Positions 34,717 to 42,838 of a stretch of DNA of 64,000 nucleotides are shown piece by piece (position 1 is the first letter of the stretch; the number at the start of each line of letters is the position of its first letter). The stretch is from Natrinema salinisoli. GTDB lineage: Archaea; Halobacteriota; Halobacteria; Halobacteriales; Natrialbaceae. Where the stretch lies: NCBI RefSeq assembly GCF_020405205.1, contig NZ_CP084469.1, positions 2,604,001 to 2,668,000 on the forward strand. The letters run 5' to 3'. Under the pieces are notes generated by a model that was given only the letters and a program-made list of their open reading frames with translations, had not been told where the DNA came from and did no database searches. The position numbers were made by a program, and so were the translations under genes.

Positions 34717-35977
34717 CGGTTTCCGCCTCCGCGACCGGTACCGTTCCCGACTCGTCCGCCTCCTCATCGACGTCCGCGGCGAGCGCGTCGCGCAATCGAT
34801 CGTGGGCGGTCGTCGTTCGCTCGAGGTAGCGCGCCGGATCGCGGTCGCCGTACTCGACGTCCCGGAAGGACTCGGTGATCGTCTCGACCGGCTCGTCGGG
34901 AACGCCGGCGTCCGTGGCGCTTCGAGCGACGTCGGTGGGGGTCGCGGTCGCGGCGCGACGCCGATACATCGGCGAGGCCTCGATCACGCTCTCGAAGGCC
35001 TGCCGGATGCGTTCGCGAGCGGGGACGTGTTCCTCCGCGGTCGCGTCGCCGTCGGTCCGGTCTTCCGCCCCGCCGAACAGGGACGCCGAAACCGACGAGC
35101 CGGCGGCTCGAGCGCGCGCCCGTGCGGATCGAAGCGCGTTCGCGATCGCCGTGAACACGAGCCCCGGCAGGTCCGCGATCGATGTCACGCCGCGAAGCGC
35201 GGCGAGCCCGCGCTCGAGAGCCTGTGAACAGGCGACGACTCCCGCCAGTGCGATCGAGACGATGCGTCCGGGAATCGAGCGCAGCGTTCCGATCGGATCG
35301 TCGCGGGTGTAGAACACGTAGCCGACGATCGACAGCGCGATCGCGGCGAATCCGGCGATCAGAGCGCGATCGGAGAGTCCGGAGACGGACTCCGGGAGCG
35401 ACGAATCGTCCGCATCGCTTCCGCCGTCTTGCCGGCTGCCGTCGGTCGCGGCGTCGGACCCGCCGCCGGTTTGATCAGCCGCGGCCTGTGACTCGCCGGT
35501 CTCGTCGAGCGACCGCTCGGTCGTCGACGAGTCGTCCTCGCTACCGTCGTCGGTGGACTCCGCGGAGTCGTCGGTCGTCTCCGCCTGACTACCGGAGCCG
35601 TCCGCAGTAGACGTTTCGCCCCCGTCGCTCGCCGTCGATCCACCGGATCCACCGGCACTGCTCCCGCCCAGTAGGGCCATCAGTTCCTCGAGAAGTCCGG
35701 CGGGAATCGGGATCTCCGCAGGGTCGATTCCCTCGAGGAGGCCCGATCCCCCCGACGGTTTCTCCGGCCCTCCGCCGTCGCTCCCACCGCTGGGCATCGG
35801 CCGTGACGTCGATTCCCCGTCGGTTCGATCTCCGAATCCATCCCCGAAAACGTCGCTCGCCGGAGAGGCCGAGGCGAGCGGCCCCATCGCGCTCGCTGCC
35901 AGTACGAGACCACAGATCGCACACGCCACCGCGGCGACTGCGAGGAATCGGCTCCCGGCACTCGGTCCACTCCCCAT
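34709..35977 (-). CDS. DUF4129 domain protein with signal-like N-terminus
   Basis: A 422-residue protein that leads the operon. A hydrophobic N-terminal helix (about 10-33) looks like a signal anchor. A Gly/Ser/Asp-rich low-complexity stretch follows (about 40-195), then a second membrane helix (about 205-224) and a third hydrophobic segment. The C-terminal region (about 315-390), with REIRQAFE-like pattern ERIRQAFESVIEASPMY and TDVARSATDAGVP, is DUF4129, which is the C-terminal part of TgpA-like transglutaminases but here lacks the protease domain. It probably works with DUF58 and MoxR at the cell envelope. Confidence 0.85.
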   Translation of the reverse strand: MGSGPSAGSRFLAVAAVACAICGLVLAASAMGPLASASPASDVFGDGFGDRTDGESTSRPMPSGGSDGGGPEKPSGGSGLLEGIDPAEIPIPAGLLEELMALLGGSSAGGSGGSTASDGGETSTADGSGSQAETTDDSAESTDDGSEDDSSTTERSLDETGESQAAADQTGGGSDAATDGSRQDGGSDADDSSLPESVSGLSDRALIAGFAAIALSIVGYVFYTRDDPIGTLRSIPGRIVSIALAGVVACSQALERGLAALRGVTSIADLPGLVFTAIANALRSARARARAAGSSVSASLFGGAEDRTDGDATAEEHVPARERIRQAFESVIEASPMYRRRAATATPTDVARSATDAGVPDEPVETITESFRDVEYGDRDPARYLERTTTAHDRLRDALAADVDEEADESGTVPVAEAETDE

Positions 35978-36120
35978 CGATTAGCGTACAGTAGATGCAA
36001 GCGATATTTACACTTTGTTGCCAAAACGGCGGGAGAGACGGGAGGGGCGGAGAAAATCGACCGTGAAGACGAGGCTACCCGAAAACGCACCGCGCGATCT
36101 GTCCACTCGAGAGCGTCGCG

Positions 36121-36591
36121 TTACGAGCCCCAGAAGTTGTCGCGGCTGCCGAGTCGCTCGCGCTCGGGGCCGCCGTCATCGTCGGGCGCATTGGGCGTCT
36201 CCTCGGCGTCGTCCCCGTCCACATCGCCGTCGGCATCCTCCGCTTCGTCGTCCGGATCCATCGGCAACACTTCGAGTTCCTCCGCGCGTGCGTGATTGCT
36301 GTGAACCCGCGTTATCTCGACTCGGGCACGGGCGTCCGGCAGGACGCCGTCGACCATCACGATGAATCCGTCTTCGGTTCGGCCGACGCCGGCGCCGCTT
36401 TCGTGCATGTCGACGACGTCGATGACGAGTTCCTCGCCGGATTTGACCGGCTGCGTCTTGAGATCCTCGATCGGCTGGCCGTAGTGGTTACACCACTCCT
36501 TGCCACCCCGGTCACCGTAGTGTTGACATCCCATTCCCGAAATCCGTTCGGAGAATTCGGGGCAGTCGTCGGCGAGTGGACAGTCTGCCAT
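36121..36591 (-). CDS. TRAM domain protein with N-terminal Cys cluster
   Basis: A 156-residue protein. The N-terminal 35 residues contain four Cys and several His residues (CPLADDC, GMGCQHYG, WCNHYG), a possible zinc site. The TRAM domain (about 47-105) includes GEELVIDVVDMHESGAGVGR and VMVDGVLPDARARVEIT, an OB-like RNA-binding fold. A disordered acidic tail follows. Archaeal TRAM proteins are proposed RNA chaperones. A TATA-like GGTTTAACG on the minus strand (about 36614-36622) supports the start at 36591. Confidence 0.88.
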   Translation of the reverse strand: MADCPLADDCPEFSERISGMGCQHYGDRGGKEWCNHYGQPIEDLKTQPVKSGEELVIDVVDMHESGAGVGRTEDGFIVMVDGVLPDARARVEITRVHSNHARAEELEVLPMDPDDEAEDADGDVDGDDAEETPNAPDDDGGPERERLGSRDNFWGS

Positions 36592-36797
36592 GCTCGTCAC
36601 TACTAGCGGTGGCGTTAAACCGTTTCCGTCTTCGGGATGGGTTCCGAGTTCGGACGAAACGCTGGTAGCAAACACCGATGTCAGGGACACCGAACATAAG
36701 ATAATTGAACGAATCTATAAATCGTGGTAACTGAACCCTTCCTGCGGGACCGGCGGTTTCGAAAAGGTTTACGGTATGGACGTAGCAGTGTAAGATG

Positions 36798-37589
36798 ATG
36801 AAAATTCTCGTTACGGTCAAAGAGGTGGCGACCGTCGAAGACGAGTTCGAAATCGAGGGAACGGAGATTGCAGACCAGTACCTCGGGGCCGATCTCAACG
36901 AGTGGGACGACTACGCGATCGAAGAAGCTGTCCAGCTACAGGAGGACGGCATCGCCGACGAGGTCGTGACGGTTACCATCGGTCCGGAAGACTGTGAACA
37001 GACCATCCGGCAGGCGCTCGCGAAGGGTGCCGACCGCGCCGTCCGCGTCTGGGACGACGCGCTCGAGGACGTCGACCTCCTCGACGTCAACGCCAAGACG
37101 GAGATCCTGAGCGCCGTCGTCGAGGAAGAGGACCCCGATCTCGTCCTCTCGGGCGTCCAGGCCGGCGACGACAGCTTCGCCGCGACCGGCGTCTCGGTGG
37201 CCGAGAACCTCGGCTTCCAGTGGGGTGCCGTCGTCAACCACCTCGAGCACGATCTCGACGACGGGATCGCGTCCGTGCGACGCGAGCTCGAGGGTGGCGT
37301 CGAGGAGCTGACGGACATCGAGCTCCCGGCCGTCCTGACGATCCAGACGGGTATCAACGAGCCCCGCTACGCCAGCCTGCGCGGCATCCGGCAGGCCCAG
37401 CGGAAAGAGCTCGACGTCAAAGCGTTCGCCGACATCGGCGTCGACGAGAGCACGATCGAAACCGAACTCGAGCTGACGGACATGTACGAGCCCGAAAGCG
37501 AAACCGACGCGACGTTCTGGGAGGGCAGCGCCGAGGAGACGGCCTCGGAGCTGGGTGAACTGCTCCGCGACAAGGGGGTGGCACAATGA
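36798..37589 (+). CDS. etfB: Electron transfer flavoprotein subunit beta (FixA type)
   Basis: A 263-residue EtfB/FixA. The N-terminus MKILVTVKEVATVEDEFEI, the DEYAIEEA-like DDYAIEEAVQL, AKGADRAVRVWD and VLTIQTGINEPRYASLRGI are characteristic. With EtfA it forms a heterodimer carrying FAD (and AMP or FAD in the beta subunit) that moves electrons from acyl-CoA dehydrogenases or other donors to quinone. No fixC/fixX lies next to it here. The start at 36798 is about 27 nt from a TATA-like TTTACGG at 36768; an ATG one codon earlier (36795) is also possible. It overlaps etfA by 4 nt. Confidence 0.94.
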   Translation: MKILVTVKEVATVEDEFEIEGTEIADQYLGADLNEWDDYAIEEAVQLQEDGIADEVVTVTIGPEDCEQTIRQALAKGADRAVRVWDDALEDVDLLDVNAKTEILSAVVEEEDPDLVLSGVQAGDDSFAATGVSVAENLGFQWGAVVNHLEHDLDDGIASVRRELEGGVEELTDIELPAVLTIQTGINEPRYASLRGIRQAQRKELDVKAFADIGVDESTIETELELTDMYEPESETDATFWEGSAEETASELGELLRDKGVAQ

Positions 37590-38542
37590 CGGACGTCCTC
37601 GCGGTCGCGGACCACCGACGCGGCGAACTGCGCGACGTCAGCTACGAGATCATCACCGCCGGTCGCCAGCTCGCCGACGAAACCGGCGGCGACCTCCACC
37701 TCGCAGTCATCAGCGGCACCGTCGACGACTTCGCAGAGAAGCTCAACCGCGACGGCGTCGACGCGATTCACACCGTCTCCCACGGCGAGGAGTTCAACCA
37801 CGACGTCTACACGCAGGCGATCACGCAGCTCTACGACGAACTCGCCCCGCAGTACGTGCTGACGCCCAACAGCGTCAACGGGCTCGACTACGCGCCCGCG
37901 ATCGCCAATCAGCTCGACCTGCCGGTCGTCACTGACACGATCGATCTCGACAACGACGGCGAGACGCTCGTCGCGACCCGCGAGATGTACGGTGGCAAGG
38001 TCGAGACGACCAACCAACTCGAGGGCGACGCGGTCATTACGATCCGCGGTGCCGAGTGGCCCGCCGCCGAAGGGACCGGCGACGCCGCGATCGAGGCCTT
38101 CGATGCGGACATCGACGAGGACGCGATCGGCTCGACCGTCAACGGCTTCGAGGAAGTCGGCGGCGGCGACGTCGACATCAGCGAGGCCGAACTCCTCGTC
38201 TCCATCGGCCGTGGGATCGAGGAAGAGGAGAACCTCGACCTGATCCGCGACCTGGCGGACGCGCTCGGCGCGACGCTGTCGTCCTCGCGACCGATCGTCG
38301 ACAACGGCTGGCTGCCCAAGAACCGACAGGTCGGCCAGTCCGGGAAGGTCGTCACCCCCGACGTTTACATCGCGATCGGCATCTCCGGCGCAGTCCAGCA
38401 CGTCGCCGGAATGAAGGGCTCCGATACGATCGTCGCGATCAATACTGACCCCAACGCGCCAATCATGGACATCGCGGACTACGCGATCGTCGACGACCTC
38501 TTCGACGTCGTGCCGGAACTGATCGAAGAGTTCGAAGGGTAA
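37586..38542 (+). CDS. etfA: Electron transfer flavoprotein subunit alpha (FixB type)
   Basis: A 318-residue EtfA/FixB. The C-terminal FAD domain is intact: [40 protein letters not shown] and [17 protein letters not shown], ending with [13 protein letters not shown]. The ATG overlaps the etfB stop, so the two subunits are translated together. A 3'-flanking structured repeat begins a few nt after its TAA stop. Confidence 0.95.
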   Translation: MTDVLAVADHRRGELRDVSYEIITAGRQLADETGGDLHLAVISGTVDDFAEKLNRDGVDAIHTVSHGEEFNHDVYTQAITQLYDELAPQYVLTPNSVNGLDYAPAIANQLDLPVVTDTIDLDNDGETLVATREMYGGKVETTNQLEGDAVITIRGAEWPAAEGTGDAAIEAFDADIDEDAIGSTVNGFEEVGGGDVDISEAELLVSIGRGIEEEENLDLIRDLADALGATLSSSRPIVDNGWLPKNRQVGQSGKVVTPDVYIAIGISGAVQHVAGMKGSDTIVAINTDPNAPIMDIADYAIVDDLFDVVPELIEEFEG

Positions 38543-38665
38543 GCGATCGTACCGCGAGCGCTGCGCGGTTCGGAACGAGCGCAGCGAGTGAGAACCGCGA
38601 ATCGAACGGGGAACGAAGTGACCCGTGAGCGAACGGACGCTCGGTTTGTAGCTGTATTTTTTCGC
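38543..38665 (+). repeat. 3'-flanking repeat family 2, copy 1, with alternative stems and T-tract
   Basis: Block 1 at 38551-38602 is 51/52 identical to 46081-46132. CGCGGTTC (38564-38571) can pair with GAACCGCG (38592-38599), or its first six bases with ACCGCG (38551-38556), so two exclusive stems are possible. Block 2 at 38606-38627 matches 46197-46218 in 21 of 22 positions. A run of six T (38657-38662) follows. The position behind the etfA stop suggests a terminator or 3'-UTR element. The rest of the gene-free stretch to 38990 is AT-rich around 38745-38790 and then has an open frame of basic composition that I do not consider coding. Confidence 0.75.
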
Positions 38666-38990
38666 CAGCGTGAGAAATCGCCGTCCCTACTCAGCCGCGT
38701 ATGCCGCTTGAACACGATCGGATCGCTGCCGTCGTTCTAATATCTTGACAAACAATCAGTAAAATCCAAATAGCTTCGAATTAATTATGCGTAGAATGCG
38801 AACTGGAACCGATGTGAAACTGACGATGCGTATCGGATTCGGGGGGGAGCGTGGCAGTCGGCGAGTCGTCGTCCGATCCTCACGGACGGCGACAGTCGAT
38901 GCTGGGGTCTCGCCGGACCGGCTCGTGGAACGCGATCGGTCGTGGCCGGACGATAGCTCCCCGGCAGACGGTCCCGGTTCACGACGGGTC

Positions 38991-40679
38991 ATGACCGACG
39001 GCGGAACCGTTTCGGATGCCAAAGAGGATCACCGAATCGGAGATCGAATCGACGATCTCGAGGCCGAGGTCGCCAGCGCCGAGAAGACGCTCGAATCGCT
39101 CGAGGACCGACTCTCCGAACGAGCCAGTCGGGAATACGTCGACGCCCAGCTGGACGCGCTCACCGCCGTGATCGAGGACGTCGATAGCTCGGTCGAAGAC
39201 CTCGAAACGGCGCTCGAGGAGACGGGCGACGACGCGGCCGACGTCGACGCGGCGGCCGTCAACGCCCTCGAGGCCGACGTCGAGGCGCTGTCGGACGAGT
39301 TCGAGTGGCTCGAGGAACAGGTCTCCGAACGGCCGAAGCGGGAGGCGGTCGACACCCAGCTGAACGCGCTCACGGCCGTGGTCGACACGGTCGACGACTC
39401 CGTGCAGGAACTCGAAACCGAACTGCGATCGCTTTCGGAGACCGTCGAGTCGATCGAGGCGTCGGAGTCGTCGACGGCCGGCGACGCACGAGCGGCCGCC
39501 GACCTCGAGCGCGACCTCGAGTCGCTGGCGAGCGATATCGAATCGCTGTCGGCGGAACTCGAGTCGGTTGCCGAGACTGCAGTCGACGAATCGGACCTGC
39601 GAGCGGCGACGGAGGGGCTGGCCGACGCGGACCGCCTCCGGGAGCTCGAGGAGGCCGTGCCGATGATCACCCAGACGGTCGACAACCTCGAAACGGCTAT
39701 TTCAGAACGTCTCGAGCGGCTCGACGCGTACGACGGCGGAGCATCCGACGAGTCCATCGGTGCCCTCGAAGAACGGGTCCAGACGCGCTTCGAGGAGATC
39801 CACGGCGAGCTGTCGACGCTCGACGCGGAGCTCACGGAGGTTCGCGAGACAGTCCCCGAACTGGAACGGTCGGTCGAGTCGACGGACGAGACCGTCCGCG
39901 CCGTCCGAGGGGAACTACGGGAAGAGGTCGGATCGATCCGCGAGGAGTTCGAGGCAGTACGAGAGCGGATCGATGCGGTCGAAACTCGGGTCACCGAGGT
40001 CCCAGACGACGCCGCGGATTCGGACCGAGTGGAGGGTCTCGCGGAGACCGTCACCGACCTCCGTCAGAGCCTCGAGACGCTCGAGGAAGACGCCGTCACC
40101 ACGGAGTCAGTGACGACGCTGCAGGCGGAGCTGGCCCAGACTCGCCGGCGGCTCGAGGCTGTCGAAGGGACAGTCGAGAACGTCGAAGCCACCGCCGAAG
40201 AGACCGTCGAAGACATCGAAGAGACCGTCGAGACGCTGGAACCGGCCGTCACGGACCTCCGGACGGACGTCGACGCCAATCGAGAACAGCTGAAACGGCT
40301 CACGACGACCGTCGAGACGGTCGAAACGTCGGTCGAGTCGGACACCGAGCTCGAAGCGACCGTCGACGACGTCGAATCGAGCGTCGACGAGATCGAGGCG
40401 CGGGTCGACGGGATCAATGGAAAGCTCGAGTCGGACCTCAAGACCCTCCATCTGGAGATCGACGACCTCCGTGAGCAGGTTCAGACGGACGAGGGGAGTC
40501 TCCTCAAGCGAATGGTGAAAGACGACGTCTTCGGACTGGTGACGGTCGCGTTCGTGGCCATCAGTGCGATCGGCGCGTCGATGGCGTTCTTCGACGGGCA
40601 GCTCGCCTTCGCCGCCGTGTTCGCCGCCATCCCGATCGTGACCGTTCTGGGCGCTCACGTTCTCTCCCAGCGATCGTGA
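38991..40679 (+). CDS. Long coiled-coil protein with C-terminal membrane hairpin
   Basis: A 562-residue, strongly acidic protein. Residues about 15-490 are nearly continuous heptad-like coiled coil rich in Glu, Asp, Val, Leu and Thr. Two membrane helices (about 515-535 and 538-557) close the protein. An internal duplication is clear: ASREYVDAQLDALTAV near residue 45 and PKREAVDTQLNALTAV near residue 118 recur in similar context. It resembles bacterial tail-anchored SMC-like proteins only in layout. The start is uncertain: the frame is open back to 38787, where the AT-rich promoter-like sequence lies, but the added stretch is basic. The function is unknown. Confidence 0.75.
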   Translation: MTDGGTVSDAKEDHRIGDRIDDLEAEVASAEKTLESLEDRLSERASREYVDAQLDALTAVIEDVDSSVEDLETALEETGDDAADVDAAAVNALEADVEALSDEFEWLEEQVSERPKREAVDTQLNALTAVVDTVDDSVQELETELRSLSETVESIEASESSTAGDARAAADLERDLESLASDIESLSAELESVAETAVDESDLRAATEGLADADRLRELEEAVPMITQTVDNLETAISERLERLDAYDGGASDESIGALEERVQTRFEEIHGELSTLDAELTEVRETVPELERSVESTDETVRAVRGELREEVGSIREEFEAVRERIDAVETRVTEVPDDAADSDRVEGLAETVTDLRQSLETLEEDAVTTESVTTLQAELAQTRRRLEAVEGTVENVEATAEETVEDIEETVETLEPAVTDLRTDVDANREQLKRLTTTVETVETSVESDTELEATVDDVESSVDEIEARVDGINGKLESDLKTLHLEIDDLREQVQTDEGSLLKRMVKDDVFGLVTVAFVAISAIGASMAFFDGQLAFAAVFAAIPIVTVLGAHVLSQRS

Positions 40680-40743
40680 CTGACTCGAGTGCGAGGACGG
40701 TCGATCCGTTACGTACTTTTCGCCCCTCTCCTAAACCCCTGCA

Positions 40744-41586
40744 ATGGAACTGCTGGAGCGTCGACGAGCGCTGATCGAGGAGCGTCTCGTCGAGGTCGTC
40801 GATGGGGTCGAACCCGAGACGCTCAGCGAGGAAGTTCGTCACGTCGCGCTCTCGGGCGGGAAGCGCGTCCGACCGATGATAACACTGTTGGCCTGCGAGA
40901 CAGTCGGCGGACGGGCCGAGGATGCGGTCGAGTTCGGCGTCGGTATCGAACTCGTTCACGCGGCCTCGCTGGTCGTCGACGACATCATCGACCGCTCGGA
41001 GCTGCGACGCGGGACGACCAGCGCGTGGGCCGAGTTCGGTCACGGCCCGGCGATCATCACCAGCGACGGGTTGCTCGGCGAAGCCTTCGCTCTCTTTTCG
41101 GCCGATCCGAACGCGACCCGCGTCGTCGCCGAGGCGATGGTCGAACTCGGCATCGGCGAAGCGACCGAGCTGTCGGCCGAGCCGACGAACGAGGAGGAGT
41201 ACATGACCCTCGCTCGGCGAAAGACCGGAGCGCTGTTCCGTGCCGCGGCCGAACTCGGCGCGATCGCCGCCGACTCGGACCCCGTCACCGTCGAGGCGCT
41301 GGGCGAGTACGCCGAGCGGGTCGGCGTCGCCTTCCAGATCAGGGACGACGTGTTAGACGCCGTCGCCGACCCCGAGGAACTCGGCAAACCGACCGGCAAC
41401 GACGCCGCCCTCGAGCGGCCGTCGGTCGTGCAGGTGACCGATCTCACGCCCGAGGAGGCCAACGCCTCCGCCCGGCGGGAAGCCGACCGCGCGATCGACG
41501 CCCTGGACCGGGTCGACGTCGCGGATCCGGAGGCGCGAGACTACCTGCTCGAACTGGCGGAGTTCGTCGTCGAGCGCGAGCGGTAG
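40744..41586 (+). CDS. Polyprenyl diphosphate synthase (GGPP/GFPP type)
   Basis: A 280-residue trans-prenyltransferase. The first Asp-rich motif is DDIID at 79-83 with RSELRRG after it; the second is DDVLD at 201-205. GGKRVRP near residue 38 is the substrate-binding region. It condenses isopentenyl diphosphate with allylic diphosphates for archaeal lipids. The residue five before the first motif is Ala74, small, so a long product (C20 or C25) is possible. At 280 residues it is shorter than many family members, resembling secondary haloarchaeal paralogues. It is 65 nt downstream of the coiled-coil gene. Confidence 0.9.
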   Translation: MELLERRRALIEERLVEVVDGVEPETLSEEVRHVALSGGKRVRPMITLLACETVGGRAEDAVEFGVGIELVHAASLVVDDIIDRSELRRGTTSAWAEFGHGPAIITSDGLLGEAFALFSADPNATRVVAEAMVELGIGEATELSAEPTNEEEYMTLARRKTGALFRAAAELGAIAADSDPVTVEALGEYAERVGVAFQIRDDVLDAVADPEELGKPTGNDAALERPSVVQVTDLTPEEANASARREADRAIDALDRVDVADPEARDYLLELAEFVVERER

Positions 41587-41595
41587 GGACGCGAG

Positions 41596-42711
41596 TCAGA
41601 CACGGCCGGCCTGTCGCGATCCCTCCTCCCGGTCCGTATCCGAAAAGCGCGACTCCGCGACGGCGAAGGTGAGCGTGCTCACGATCCCGAGCAGCGTCCC
41701 CGCCGTCAGCGCCGCCGCGAGATAGGCGATCTCGACGTCGCCGAGGAAGAACGCGCTCACCGCGTGGAGGACCACCGCGATCGAGAGCACGTAAAACGGC
41801 GCGTTGAGGTATCGCCACTCGAGCGAGCCGGCGATGTACTCGTCGGTGATCTGCCCGAGGCTGGTAGTGAGGCCCGCGGCGGCGAACCAGTGGATCGAAC
41901 CGTAGACGAGCGCGGCGAGCATCACGGGAACGTCGAGCTCGCCGGCCGTCGTTCGCTGGACCGTCTCGAGCGTCTCGACGCCGCTGACGCCGCCGAGAAC
42001 GAACAGGGCCGCGGCGACGACGTACGCCAGTAGCGTCGTTCGGCCGGCGTACAGCGATCGGCGGGCCCGTTCGACGGTCTCGTCCAGTCGATCGCCGAGC
42101 CCCAGTCCGCGCGAAATGAGATAGAAGCCGAGCAGTGCCGACGTCGTCCCCAGGACGAACCCGGGCATGTTCAGCACCGACCCGATCAGCGCGAGCGGAT
42201 AGATCAGCAGGAGGATACCGAGCGGAATGAGGACCGTCCCTCGCGTCTCGGGGTCGTCCAGCACCTGCTTGATCGTGTAGTACATCGACTCGAGGTTCTG
42301 TGCCTGTCGGACCACGACCCGCCGAACGCCGTCGATGGGGACGCGCGAGCGGATGATCGGAATGACGGACTCGTCCTGTGCGCCGTCGGTGACGACGAGC
42401 GTCGTGACGTCCTCGGCCGTCGAGAGGCTCGCGAGGACGGTATCGACTTCGTCGCCGACCTCCCGGTTGGCGCTGACGTCGCCCTCGTCGTTGCCGGTCA
42501 CGACGGCGACCTCGACGCTCTCGTCTCGTTCGTCGAGATCGTCGTAGATGTTCAGTCCCTGAAAGATGACGTTGACGTCGGAGTCCTCCGGGTCCGCGGT
42601 CGCGAGCGCGACGGCCGCCTCCTCGACGGGATCGCGACCGATGACCGGCGTCGAAAAGCCGGTCTTTCGACCGAGGTCGTCGTCGAGGTCGACACAGAGG
42701 ACCAGCAGCAT
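41596..42711 (-). CDS. DUF373 family membrane protein
   Basis: A 371-residue protein of the archaeal DUF373 family. The N-terminal soluble part (1-145) begins LVLCVDLDDDLGRKTG and has a Rossmann-like pattern. The second half has about seven membrane helices. No enzyme activity is known to me. The start at 42711 was set because the family begins at MLLVLCVDLDDD. It is convergent with the prenyl synthase gene, 9 nt between the stops. Confidence 0.9.
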   Translation of the reverse strand: MLLVLCVDLDDDLGRKTGFSTPVIGRDPVEEAAVALATADPEDSDVNVIFQGLNIYDDLDERDESVEVAVVTGNDEGDVSANREVGDEVDTVLASLSTAEDVTTLVVTDGAQDESVIPIIRSRVPIDGVRRVVVRQAQNLESMYYTIKQVLDDPETRGTVLIPLGILLLIYPLALIGSVLNMPGFVLGTTSALLGFYLISRGLGLGDRLDETVERARRSLYAGRTTLLAYVVAAALFVLGGVSGVETLETVQRTTAGELDVPVMLAALVYGSIHWFAAAGLTTSLGQITDEYIAGSLEWRYLNAPFYVLSIAVVLHAVSAFFLGDVEIAYLAAALTAGTLLGIVSTLTFAVAESRFSDTDREEGSRQAGRV

Positions 42712-42838
42712 CGATCGGACGTTCGAGCGCGGGGTATTTCCATCTTCTGGGGTCGAAAGAATGCGAGGCGGGCCTCGAGTCCGAGAGGGACGTGGGGTCG
42801 GCCGGCGACGCGAAGGGGTCGTCGCGGAAACGGAGGAC

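Noticed and set aside
38787-38990. N-terminal extension of the coiled-coil protein
   Set aside because: The frame is open and promoter-like sequence precedes it, but the 68 residues are Arg-rich and unlike the acidic protein that follows. A leadered mRNA with start at 38991 is preferred, though not proven.
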